From assembly GCA_964020975.1 (NCBI GenBank), contig CAXHWN010002418.1, positions 62,001 through 126,000 of the forward strand: DNA of 64,000 bases, read 5' to 3'. The notes under the pieces are model-generated. The model saw only the letters and a list, made by a program, of their open reading frames with translations. It was not told the origin of the DNA and did no database searches. Shown one piece after another: positions 11,080 to 25,200 of this stretch (positions are counted from its first letter, which is position 1; each line of letters opens with the position of its first letter). The position numbers were made by a program, and so were the translations under genes. Source of the DNA: Hermodice carunculata. Lineage: Eukaryota > Annelida > Polychaeta > Eunicida > Amphinomidae.

Positions 11080-14000
11080 GAATTGGCAACAGAACACATG
11101 CCACTCAACACAATGGACAACGATGAAGACTTTGAAGACATAGAGGAAGAGCATGAATCTAATGGTAAGTTTTATCTCTGGTAAGTCAAAGGTCCATTTT
11201 TTACAAAATGTTTCTTACATTATATGGTCACAAGTAAGTACTGGGACTTAACCTGGAGCTGCTACACATTGGCTCAAGGTTGAGTGTGTGGTCAGTCAGC
11301 AATGGGAAATACACCAGTCCCTCTCCAGGGCCAGAATTTCGGTGAGAATCCATTCTAGTAAAGATTCTCATAAACTTGTCTTTCTTTAAAAAGAAAACTA
11401 GTTGACAAAAATCCAGATAGATTCTCGCAAAATTTTGCGAAATTCTGGCCCTGCTTTCCATTGAGATATCGCCTTCCTTTTGACCCTTCAGGACAGTTTA
11501 GACACCAAAAACCTTTGCATGGCCAATTTTGAGATTTTAACGGTTTTTACAAGATGAATGTCCTTTCTATTAGTTGTAGAAATTTCAAACTTTTAACTAA
11601 AGTAGAAATATTACAAAAATGCCAAAAACCACACAGGCATGTGGACATCCGAATGTCCATGTGTCATTCTTTTGGTTTTCAGTTGCCAAACGGAACAATG
11701 CCACCCGTCAATCATACTTAAGAGCCTGTCACGTGGCTGCAGGTAGCAACGGCCCATGGCAAAAGGAGAGTGGTATCAGGGCGGCAATGCCAAATAAGGC
11801 AATATGCCGAAAGTATGTTTGTGGGCACGGAAAAGATGCAAACATGCTAACATATCATAGCCTTAGTGGTTTACTTTATAGTTATCGTGCTTGTTTTGCA
11901 TTCTAATGAAGGGAGACTTTAAATGTTCAAGAGGAGCGGAATTCATCAGACGATGTTTCTTCAAAATTTAAAAGCCCTGCCGTGATGGATTACCCCAGTG
12001 GTCCTTCACACCAAAGACAGGCGGGGAAAAAACTGGCACCTTAATCAACAATACCCACGTACATAATGATATTTTATCAAAACCCAGGATGAGGAAACAA
12101 AAGTACAAATAAACACATCGAAATAAGCAAAAACGTGAACAGCAGAGAAAACACACAAAATAGCGTTACAAAACTCAGGTTGGAAAGAGAAATGAAACTT
12201 ATTGAGAAAATAACAAAATAATGACAAACTAAGTAAAGTGTACAGACAAGTCTAACAAGCTAACTACATAAAGTATACAGATAGGAGTAAATACAATAAA
12301 ATACTATCCCTAAAAACGGGATGAAGAGGTAGGGGGCGGAAGACCAAACCCGCCATCCGTCCACTGACCACGAGCGGCCATAGGCCGCATCACCGAAGCA
12401 AGGCAACACAACTTTTCTTGCCAGGCTTCAGGTCATGGGGCCCGAAGGGCTGCCTCCATGACGTCACACTTTGAAACCAGACTGTCGCTCTCGCCGTTTG
12501 ACAGATCGCTGAATAATGTTTTCCGTACTTCAAATGCTCTTTGATCCATGTGATTAGCCAAGAATTGATTGACAACCTCCCCAAATGTTAAGGGATGATG
12601 TTTACTACGTTTTGCACAAATATCAGCTCAAGTGGAGCAAGTGGTATTGTTTCAGAGGCAAATGATCAACATCAAAGGCCTTTGAAGTTTGTTTTCTCAG
12701 AAAGGATAATAGGACGAGAACCCCAGCTAAGAATGTTTATTTCAAGAAAACGGCTGGGCCAAACTTAATCCGGTTAATGGCTTTTGATTCTGTAATGTCT
12801 GAATTACAAAAACGATTCAGCGATTTTCTAAATTTTGCTTCGTTCTTTTTCTATGAAATGAAGAAAATGAACATCCTGAAAATCAAAGGGAAAATTGAAA
12901 CGTCAAACTTTGAGGATGGATAACAGAAAAACGAAACCAAACATAAAGAATCGCAGGATTTTTGTTGTTGCCAATATGTCAGGATTAAGATGCAAGTGTA
13001 ATTATCATTTTATCACAAATAATTAGTGACTTATATCGACATTTATGCGGTGGATGCTTTGCGGGCAACTTTCAATTGTTTATTCAACAATTAACATCAT
13101 AGACACCCAAATACGAGACATATAAATTCTTTGGAGTATGACGAGTAGACACATATATAACATGTTATCCTAACGAAAATACATTTTGAGCTAGGATTGA
13201 CTAAAGTGGAATTATGTCTCCCAGTGGAAGCCGGGGGACATTGTTTTAGTGCCCGTTTCTTCCGCTTGTTGTTGTTGTTGTTGTTGTTGTTCAGGTTCTT
13301 CAACACTTGGTTTCCGTGCGATAAGTCTTGAAGGACTTGACAGAATTTGATGAAACTTGGTAGGATTATGTATCTAGGCAAGACCTAGGTTGGGATTGTA
13401 TTTGGGTGACCTTGAGGGAATTCTCAAGGTCACAGGGTCACTTATGTGAAATTGGTTTCCCTTCGATAAGTCATGAAGAACTTGATGGAATGTGATGAAA
13501 CTTGGTAGGAGTATGTATCTTGGCAAGTCATAGATTGGGATTGTATTTGGATGACCTTGAGCAAATTCTCAAGGTCACAGGGTCACTTATGTGAAATTGG
13601 TTTCCGTGCGACAAGTCTTGAAGAACGTGATGGAATTTGATAAAACTTTGTAGGATTATGTAACCTGGCAAGACCTAGGTTGGGATTGTATTTGGATGAC
13701 CTTGAGTAAATTCTCAAGGTCACAGGGTCACTTATGTGAAATTGGTTTCCGTGCGACAAGTCTTGAAGAACTTGATGGAATTTGATAAAACTTTGTAGGA
13801 TTATGTAACCTGGCAAGACCTAGGTTGGGATTGTATTTGGATGACCTTGAGTAAATTCTCAAGGTCACAGGGTCACTTATGTGAAATTAGTTTCTGTGCG
13901 ATAAGTCTTGAAGAACTTGATGGAATTTGATGAAACTTGGTAGGATTATGTATCTAGGCAAGACCTAGGTTCTGATTGTATTTGGATGACCTTGAGCAAA

Positions 14001-17000
14001 TTCTCAAGGTCTCAGGGTCACTTATGTGAAATTGGTTTCCGTTCGATAAGTCATGAAGAACAGGATGGAATTTGAGGAAACTTGGTAGGATTATGTATCT
14101 TGGCAAGACCTAGATTAGGATTGTATTTGGATGACCTTGAGGGAATTCTCAAGGTCACAGGGTCACTTATGTGAAATTGGTTTCCGTGCGACAAGTCTTG
14201 AAGAACTTGATGGAATTTGATGAAACTTTGTAGGATTATGTATCTAGGGAAGACCTAGGTTGGGATTGTATTTGGATGACCTTGAGCGAATTCTCAAGGT
14301 CACAGGGTCAGTTATGTGAAATTGGTTTCCATTCAATAAGTCATGAAGAACTTGATGGAATTTGATAAAACTTTGTAGGATTATGTAACCTGGCAAGACC
14401 TAGATTGGGATTGTATTTGGATGACCTTGAGTAAATTCTCAAGGTCACAGGGTCACTTATGTGAAATTGGTTTCCATTCGATAAGTCTTGAAGAACTTGA
14501 TGGAATTTGCTGAAACTTGGTAGGATTATGTATTTAGGCAAGACCTAGATTGGGATTGTATTTGGGTGACCGTGACCTAATTCTCAAGGTCACAGGGTCA
14601 CTTATGTTAAATTGGTTTCCGTTCGATAAGTCATGAAGAATTTGATGGAATTTGATGAAACTTGGTAGGATTATGTATCAAGGTAAGACCAAGGTTGGGA
14701 TTGTATTTGGATGACCTTGACCTAATTTTCAAGGTCACAGGGTCATTCATGTGAAATTGGTTTCTGTGCAATAAGTCTTGAAGAACTTGATGAAAATTGC
14801 TAGAGTAATGTATCTAGGTGAGAGCTAAAATAGGATTGTAATTTTCAAGCAAACTTGGTCATTTGTTATTTGTTATCACCTGTAGCTTATTCAGAGACGT
14901 AAGTGTTCCACCGGGAGACACGACTTTCTGTTGGAAAATCAGTCTGTTCTAGTTTATTTTCTGTGTCTTACCTGTCCTTAAAGTGCTAATCACTGCTTTA
15001 GTCATTTTTTCATTACCATAAAACATATAAGGGTTAAAAGATGCAAATTCTTCATGAAAATACCTTTTATTCAAATACCAGCAAGTCTAGTCTAAAGCAA
15101 AAAGTAGTCTTAGTCAACATCTTTCCTTGGGACACTTTGCATGCATGCAAACCCATGCGTCCTGAGGAAAGCTGTTGACTCAGTCTGAAATCAGAGCTTT
15201 AACCATTAAGACCCCATTCACCAGGTTCCTAAGTCTTTTGATCATTACACTGTTTAAAATGCATAATCCAGCACATTCAATGAATTTTGAGTCATCCAGC
15301 GTTGCATGTCCACATGTTTTGTCCACTGTGCATCTTTTCTCTTTAGTATAGTTTGCAAGACTATTTTGGTCATGGGTATATACAGGTTAAACTTTAGTAC
15401 ATTTACAATAATATTGAAGAGATATTTTGCTCCATGCAGAAGTCCCACTCATCTATTCACGTCATGTCAATACCACCAGAGCTTTCTCCCTGTTGCCATG
15501 GTATGTTAATGAATCATCTATTGTGACTGCTTAAGGGGTGTGAAAAAAATACTGTATGTGATGTTTTATTATTACTGTTGACAATTCAGACAGACCATTT
15601 AAAATTACATTTACTGCGCAGACTCAAACTGTTTATTGTGGAATGGCTACATTTGGTCAATGGATTTTCCAAGGTACCTGTAATTTCAGACGACTAGTGT
15701 CAGCCATCATCTGCCTGTCAACCATGCATTGCTGTGGACACTGAAGCTAGTGTTCTTTGTACCTTTATCTGACCACCTGTCATGGCTGAACAGGTGGCTC
15801 CACTGTACAGTGGTCCCTGTCCTGAGAGATCACGCCAATTAGAGGCCACCTGGCTTGAAAGGCCACTTTTGGCAGGTCCCTACTGCTATCTTTTCCATAC
15901 TATTGTACCTCTATTGAGAGGCCACCTGTCTTGAGAGGCCACTTTTGGGCCTGCCTTTGGGGGGTGGCCTCTTATGACAGGGACTACTGTATTTATGCAT
16001 GAAGTGGCAGTAGGTATGAGCAACCTGCAGGTGTGTAAATGTGCACTACTGACACACAGCATGTCATATTAAAGACAGAGGCTTCTACTGAGTTATACCA
16101 TTTTATGACCTTCAGAGGGACAAAATAACCATCATTTACTAGGAAAAGGGGGTCACATCATGAGAAATTGGAAATTTGATAATTGATGAAAATCATCTAA
16201 TTGTTAGACAAAGGAAAATATCAGTTTGGCGTGCTGGGATCTGGATAGGCCAACACCCAGCAACCCATGCCTCGATTGACCCTTTCCTGCTCAAATCACC
16301 TAAATGCATGTGGATGTAAATTAGTATAATCAGTTTTAATCTTTTGACTTAAATTTGTTGTTAATAGCAAGCATTTTTGCCGAGAATTGTAGACAAAATC
16401 TACGATAATGGCCACAGTGGTCCCCTTTTTATAAGGCCTCTCTCTCACCAGAGGCCACTGGTGTTACTTGAGGTTAACTCATCTATTTACAATCTTCTGT
16501 AGCTACAGTGGTCCTTTGTTTTAGAAACCAGTCTCATTACAGACCACCTTGTTTGAGAGATCACATTATTCAGGTCCGTGGAGCAATCTGCTCCCTTCTG
16601 AATATGCATGTCTTGCAAAATCCTGCTTTGAGATACCTTTGACTGTGCTCTTAACCCTTTCCCCTTGAACGAAGACTGAGTCAACAGCTTTTCTTGGCAT
16701 ACATCTGGGCACTGTGTGCCCAACCCATGCCAAGGAAAGCTGTTGACCTGGGGTATGTTATTATGTCCCCCTTCAAAGAAGGCAGGTTTTCACACAAAAA
16801 CTAGAAGTTTTTATGATAGGACCTTTATATTGCACAGGATTATAGTCCTTATGCAGGGCTAGATCAAGTTCAAAGATGGGTGACATTGACTTAAATTCAA
16901 AGGTCACAAGGTCACTTTTGTGAACTTGGCTTCTGCATTATAACTCAGAATTCAGTTATGACTTCACTGTTACGCATGGTAATAGTCCTCAATTAGGGCT

Positions 17001-19229
17001 TGGTCAGCTCAGAAGATGGATGACCATGACCAAATTCCCAAAGTCATCACCTAGAGTCCTATTATCAAACTTGGTTTCTGCGTGATGACAACAGATGTTT
17101 TTCACCTGGGGCTTTCATATTTCACAGGAATCTAGCCTTCTATAAGAGCTAGATCAAGTTATGAAATGGGTGACCTTGAGTCAGCTCCCAAGGTCACAGA
17201 GCCACATTACTGAATTTTGTTTCTGCTTACCAGCTGCAGAATTTTTTGAGCCAGAGCTTGTATTTTGTAGACATTTGTAGTCTTCTATTAGGGCTAGATC
17301 AGCTTCAAAGAAGGGTGACCCTGACCTAATTTCCAAGGTCACAAGGCCACTTAAGTGAATTTGTTTCTGCATCCACTTCCCAAAGTCACGCGTGCCCATT
17401 TAGTACTATTGACAGGATAATGAAGGTGAACATAATGACATTAGGGGGCATCTATGTTTTACAAACATGTCATGTTTTGATAGGTTTTCATCTACATTTC
17501 TCATTCACATTGTTTTTCGTTACTGTTGAAATTAGTTGAAAACACTGAAGCAAATGGCTGGGAGAGAGGGTTAAGGGAGACCTGTCATAAGATGACCCTG
17601 GCCTGAGTGGAGGACAAAGGAAGTTTGTATTTTCAGTAGCTAATTGTTGTAGTACATTATCCCTTGGGATTAACCCTTTTCTGGTCAGAAAAAGACTGCG
17701 TTAATAGCTTCCCTCCACATAAATTAGTCACAGTGTCCCCTACCCATGCCAAGGAAAGCTATTGACCTGTAGTGTGTATCTGGGCACTTTTGGGCAATTT
17801 GAGTGGGAAAAGGTCAAAATTGAGAGGGCAACTGTTTACAGTCTTGTTTCAGGTCTGGGTATCAATGCTGTTTAAGGTTATTGACCTCAGCCCTACTCGG
17901 TGCTTTTTGTCAATAACTTTCTGCAGGATGTTGTGGCATGTGAAAATTGCTGCCTCAGTCGTATTCTGAATGTACATGTAAAACATGAAAAATGAATGTT
18001 GCTGAAATCATGCTTTATGGTGCAGGCCCTGTGCTGGCAGGTCATGTGATCATCCCCAAGGACATCAACGTGAAGCCACCAAATCTCCACCTCATCGGAG
18101 AGCTGTTCTTGAGCTGTGGTGTTCAGCAGATGTTCGACATAGTTCTACTTGTACAGTTGTGAGTCACTCACTTGTAGTTTTTTTTAGCTCAGTAGCACAT
18201 GTTGTTTAGTCGATAGACCAGATGTAGGCACTTGTGTGCAGATATTTACTGGGCAAACATACTCATCTGATACTAGTCACAGACTTTCGCAGAGTTTTTA
18301 TGTTCCTAAAATTGTCATGAGAATTGAAATTTCAAAATCCTGGTAGAAAGAGCTTCATTCATTCTTTAGTCTTTGTTAACCAGGGTAACTGCAACTTGGT
18401 AAAGCCTGGTACCTTTCTTTGTTCATTGTTTTCAGTTTCATTATGTGTTGCTTGATGATTTTTTTCAATGATATGCATTTGAACATTTTCAATTTGAGAT
18501 TTTCTTCCATAGTTTAACCGTTTTCTCCCTTGAATAAAAAAAGAGTCAACATTTTGCTTGGCATATGATCTTTACAGGTCCCATCCATTATTCTTTGTCA
18601 AATTATTTGTCAGTACCCTTTAAATTATTTGAAAAAAAAATGTGAAGCAGATGACATTTGACCACAAGCCGGTTTTGATCAGTTTAAGGGGGAAAGGGTT
18701 AAATTTTTACATATGCAGGTTATTGATTTGTTTGTTGGTATATGTTTCTGCTGTGCTATTATGTTACATGTTCTGCTGTGTTGTTCAAAAAGAAAAAATA
18801 TGAAAATGGTAAAATCCATTTCTTATTGACAGACCACATTATGCAAGTTCTATAAGGTTTGTAACAGTCACATTAAAAAAGGTGCACATTGAGCCCAGTG
18901 AGAGGAGAAATCTCTGCATGCCAAAAGATAAAATAAAAAAGGCCAGGCGACAGTCCACCACTTATAGAGGCTACAATGGGACAGTTTTTTAAAGGGAAGA
19001 TATGTATCAAAGAGACATCAACCACTTACATAAACTACAATGGGGCAGTATTTTCCGGGGAGGATATATATTCAGGACACATCAACAACTTAACCCTAGT
19101 GCTGCGGGGCCCGTGTTTACACGGTCCAAAATGCAGGTTCGAAAACAATTCAGCAGTACTAGGGTTAACACATAGGCTACAATGGGGCAGTATTTTACAG
19201 GGAAGATATATATAACAGAGACATCAACC

Positions 19230-19261
<32 letters not shown>

Positions 19262-22200
19262 TGTCTGGAGAACCCCTCGATTAGTATCACTATTTGTACT
19301 GTTGGGCAATCCAGTCTGAAATAAATATGTTTAAACTAAACTAAACAGTGGTGCAAGAGTATACCAGGAAAAGACGTGTGTAGACTTTTACCCAATTCTA
19401 AAATGTGGATCTACATGTACATTTAGATCCTATTTCGGTACATGTATATCTCAACATTTTTATATTCCTCTCTGTGGGGGATGGAAGGGTTTGACAAACA
19501 CTACTCTGTGTATATCTGTTGAAAATATGAGTAATTTTGGGTGGCCCCAAAATGGATTGGAGTTGCCAATATATTTTTTGAAAGACATCTTTGTGGCAAA
19601 TGTAGCTGAAGTGCTTGCTACAGCCATAGTGCATCTAAATCAAAAGTCACTTCTGTAGACTTCAGGCCTTGTTTCAGTTAAGAACTGCAGGCTTGTTGGT
19701 AGTTGAAGGGCAGGTCTTTTTATTTGGAATTTGCAAAAGGAATCATTATAATGATTAATGTGTGGAGACAACTTTTGTTGTGAAAATTACTGAATGAGTT
19801 GATTTGAAGGTGATGGTGTATTAATGAATACAATGTATATGTTAATGAATACAAGGTATATGTGAATGGATATAATGTATATGTTAATGAATACAATGTA
19901 TATATGAATGGATACAATGTATATATGAATGGATACAATGTATATGTTAATGAATACAATGTATTCATTAATGAATACAATGTATATGTGAATGGATACA
20001 ATGTATATGTTCATGAATACAATGTATATGTGAATGGATACAATGTATATGTTAATGAATACAATGTATACATTAATGAATACAATGTATATGTTAATGA
20101 ATATAATGTATATATGAATGGATACAATGTATATGTTAATGAATACAATGTATACATTAATGAATACAATGTATATGTGAATGGATACAATGTATATGTT
20201 CATGAATACAATGTATATGTTCATGAATACAATGTATATGTGAATGGATATAATGTATATGTTAATGAATACAATGTATATATGAATGGATACAATGTAT
20301 ATATGAATGGATATAATGTATATGTTAATGAATACAATGTATATATGAATGGATACAATGTATATGTGAATGGATACAATGTATATGTTCATGAATACAA
20401 TGTATATGTGAATGGATACAATGTATATGTTAATGAATACAATGTATACATTAATGAATACAATGTATATGTTAATGAATACAATGTATATATGAATGGA
20501 TACAATGTATATGTTAATGAATACAATGTATACATTAATGAATACAATGTATATGTGAATGTATACAATGTATATGTTCATGAATACAATGTATATGTGA
20601 ATGGATACAATGTATATGTTAATGAATACAATGTATGTGAATGGATACAATGTATATGTTAATGAATACAATGTATATGTGAATGGATACAATGTATATG
20701 TAAATGAATACAATGTATATGTGAATGGATACAATGTATATGTCAATACTTACAATGTATATATGAATGGATACAATGTATATGTCATACACATTACCCA
20801 CAAACATTTCTTGTCTTCCAGTATTGCACTGCTGATCAGCTATGCCCTGGCTGGCAGTGAGGCTTATGCTCAGCTTATTGGTGTCCCGTGAGTAATACCT
20901 CTAGTACTCTTGTTCCTCTATGCACTTCAACATGCTTGACTTTGTCTCAATCGTATTCCTGCACAAACTGTACTTTTTGGGGAGACCCTCCCCTGTTTAC
21001 GCGGTTTTTCAATGAATGAACAGTTTTAGATGAACCTCTGAAAAATGATTCCAAGTTGCCAACTCTTGTGCTGGTGTTTTGACCATGTATGGATTTTGAA
21101 ACACCCTATGAAGACAGTGTTGACCCAGGATTACTGTTTCCTCTTGACGTTGACCAGTGGTGCCTTTATTTTGTCGCCACAAGATGATAAGAAAGTGCAA
21201 TATGTCAGTTAACCCTTTCCTAGTCAGAATAGGACTGAATCAACAGCTCTCCTCGGCACAAGTTGGGTACATTGCATCCAATCAGTGCCAAGGAAAGCTG
21301 TTGCTGCGGGGCATGCTATCATAATAGACCTTAACAACAGTTCTTGCCAAACATGTTTTCTGTTGATGAGAAATTTAAGTACAAAGATCTAGGCAGATGA
21401 CAATATACATCTGGGCAATTTTTGGTGATTCAAAGTGGAAAAGGGTTCAGAGTGTTTAAATATTGATTAGAGTTCTCTTTATGTGGTAAGTATAAAACTG
21501 AGAAGTGATGCTTACAGGAACCACCTGCCTCAGGTTTAGGCCCCTGCTATTTTTATTTCTTCAAAATAAGTTGTAATTTGGCCTGTTTTTTAAATTTAAT
21601 CCAGGGCTTATGTTGGCTTTTTTTTATGATATTATTTGAAATGTACAATTTAAACTATACCCCTGCTAATTTTGGTCACAGTTTACATGAGAAAATTTTA
21701 AATTTGGATAGCCTAACTTCACTTTAACAGTACATTATGATTAATCGAAAGGCTTCTGTCCCTATTAGCTGGCAGCATATAATGTAGAGGTACATGTGTG
21801 GTGTTGGTAGTGGTGTGCCAAAATGCTATTAGGACTTTAAGTATGCCACAATAGAGGGATAATGTGCACACCAAACTTGTTTGATGAAATAAGTATAGTG
21901 GGATCATAAGCTTTTTATACAGTGCTGCCAGAAAGTCTTGCTGCATAACTCGGGGGGGTCACCAGTGGAGCCACTTGCAGGTTCCACTTTTCAAAGGGTA
22001 ATAAAAATTAAAACTCTGACACCATAACCAGCTTAAGGCCACAGGTAGGTGCAAAAAGCACACTGAGTAACTAACATCAAACTTCCTAACAGTGTTCTCT
22101 GCAGGAGTCCCTTGTACAATATGTACCCGAGGAGGACCACGCGCAGGGGTCACCAGAGGAGATGGTGCAAGACTTTCTGGCGGCACTGTAATTCAGTCTC

Positions 22201-25200
22201 ACTCAGCCAGATACATTATGTAGAAACTAATGTGTGGTTACAAAACACAGACTGCATTTCTCTAAGAGCTAAGTGCCATTAAGCTGCATGTACATTTTTC
22301 AATGAATGGGTAAATTTTCTTGTCATACATCATGTATTGTAAAATAATATTCTCAAAATGCTCATGTGTCTGCTTTTCTTCTTCTGCAGGCATTTCTATG
22401 TGATTCCGTTTTTTGTCTGGGTGTTGACACTTGCCATCGTGTTTGCATTATCAATTATTCAGCCCATTGTTTCTTTGCTCACCATTGTCAAAGGATCACT
22501 GCTGCTGGCCACGGTAGGTTGATGCTCCATTTGATTGTACTCCTTTTTCTCTTAGTCCCTTAACTGAAAGAACATTTACAGGCTAACACAGTGATCTTCA
22601 GATTAGCAAACCTGTCTTGTAACATTCCCATAACACTTTTGTCTGCAAGTTGAACCAACTTTTTTTTTATATAACTGCTCTGCATGTCAGATGTTTTAAT
22701 TACAGTAATTCTCTGGAAATGGAGTGTGTTCTCGCCTTGGTATGTTCTAGGCACAGGGTACCCAAACTGTACCCACAGTGTGCCCACAGGGTACCCACAG
22801 TGTGCCCACAGGGTATCCACAGTGTACCCACAGTGTAACCACAGGGTACCATGGTAAACTGTTGATAGGTGGTATATTAGTCTTAATGACGGGAAAAAAA
22901 AGCTGATGATGTTTATGACCCTAGCTGCTTGACATCAGATGCTGAGTAATTTTTAATCGGAAAAAGTTGCATGCTGGTACATCAGTGTCAGGTTTCTCAG
23001 GGTTGAAACTACATGGGATTTAGTTGGTGTGTTTACATGTATCTCACAGTCCATTGTATCTCTGTCTGTGAAATTATCGGAAGATTATACAATTTAATAT
23101 AATTACCATCAAAGATGACTTACTCGTGTATCTTTCCTTCATGAAGAGACAAAGCAGCTGCATTGGAATATCTTGGCCACCATCTTGCCTTTTGGTATAA
23201 AGAACGTATACAACATTAATATTTCAGATTTGCTCAGGTATACAGTAATGAAATGGTGCCCTTGCGTGTGTGGGACAGGAAGAACTGTAAACCAGAGGGA
23301 TGGACTAACCGGAAGCGAAGCTGAGGGTTGACAGTCCATCCCTAAGGTTTACAGCATTAAAAGATCACCCTTAAGTATGAATAGCTTATGGTCTTTCAAG
23401 ACAGGTCAACGGTCACTCATAGTAGATATAAATAACAGGAAAAACGCCAAGCCCAGTATTTACAAAATGTGGTTAAACTTATCATATTTTTATGGTAATA
23501 ATTTATAAGTTATTGTATTTCTTATGATAATATTTAATGTTATTGTATTTTTTATGGTGATAGTTTAGATAGTTTAGAAGTTATTGTATTTTTATTCTGA
23601 GCAACAGTCTTATAAATAAATGAGAAATTGTATTGTCTGAAATATTCACTATACCACTATACAGGTACTTTCCTCACCGCACGGACTGTTGTCTCCAGTC
23701 AATTTCACAACTGTATTTAGGTACCGGTCCAATCAGAGACCATGCATCTTGAAGAACATCTTTCAAGACACGTCGCTTAGTACTTTGCATGTCATTTATA
23801 CCTCCCTTGAGAGACTGCAATTTGGATATGCCCATGGACTATCTTTGAGAAATGAGTTCATTGTCCTTTGTTATATTTCTCTAGGTGGCTGTGACATTCT
23901 TTGTTGGTGCAGCAGTTCACTTGGAAATCCATAATGATTTTAAATATATAGGACAGCCATTTTTAATGGGCACGGTAGCCCTGGGTAGGTAGTTTTGAGG
24001 ACATATATCTATAAATAGACATACTGTAAAAACGTTTTAAATGTCTATATTTATGCATTCCCCGTAGGGCGGATGCATACAATGTTTAGTCCAGCTGTCT
24101 GAGCCGCCGCCACATATCTTATTTTCCTTATATTTCCGTCCCCTCTTGACCTATTGCCTCCTAATTTATACAATTACTCTATGGGTCTGAGAAATTTTTG
24201 CCATATAATAGTATGTGACCTTGTCAAAGGTCAAGGTCAAATCCTTCTTGCATTTTTCTCCTAACTCAGCAATTTTCACATATTGGCTTTTACCATCTTA
24301 ACTGTGCATCCTAGGCCCAAGAATACTATTAAACATTACTAGGAAAGTACCAATGGACTTTCAATTGGCATGGTATATTTCAAACCTGAGTGACCTTGAA
24401 AGGTCAAATTTCAATCATTCCTGTCAATTACTTCATGTATGTGAGTCAATGGGGATGCAATGCTAATTCACATTTTCAAGTTCTTCTCCAAAACTATTGG
24501 CCAGACTCACTTGAAACATGGTGGGGATGTACATTGGGTAGGTATTTACCAACTATCTTCAAGTGGTCATGATCCAATGATTTTTGGATTTTTAATGTTT
24601 CGTTTTTTTGGGGGGGTGGGTGGGTGGGTGGGTGGTGGTGATGGTTAATTTTTGCATTCCTATTGATTACCATGTAAATCAATAGGTTCTGCAATGGTAG
24701 TTCACATTTTGACTTCTTCAAAACTGTAAGCCAGATTTTGGGATTTTTTTTTTTCAAATGATTGTGGATGACCTTCAGGTCATAAATCAAGGTCACAATG
24801 CCTTGCAAAATAAAATGGTTTCCTTGCCACATCTTCAAATTGGTGTGATTGAAGTCCATCCAGTTTTGTCATCATTTACCCAGGTGAGACTTTCCTTTAA
24901 TTTGCTCAGCAGTGATCTTGAGCTCAAAGGTTAAGGTCAAACTTTCTGTAGAAGAATGGTGGCCCTCTTTGAGGGATGGTCTATGGTGAGAGGCGTGTGC
25001 TCGGGGGATGTGTAATGTTTTTCTCATGAAAAACTTGCTTCTAGTTGTATATAAACCTGCAAGAAGTGATATACTTGTTGGAAAATGAAAATGATCTTTG
25101 TTGTGTCATTAAAAGGTTGAGTCGGTTAATATATTCCAAAGTGTTTAATGGTTGAGAGAAAAGGGCACATATAACTACATGTAATTTGTATATTCGACAA

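Noticed and set aside
11619-11906. 95-codon plus frame with Cys/His
   Set aside because: Not a zinc-finger spacing and no support as an exon of the transporter (no fitting phase).
19787-20746. A 319-codon minus frame and a 266-codon plus frame of YIVFINI/NGYNVYV repeats
   Set aside because: The 21-bp array keeps every strand open; no start context, splice site or conserved domain supports a gene.
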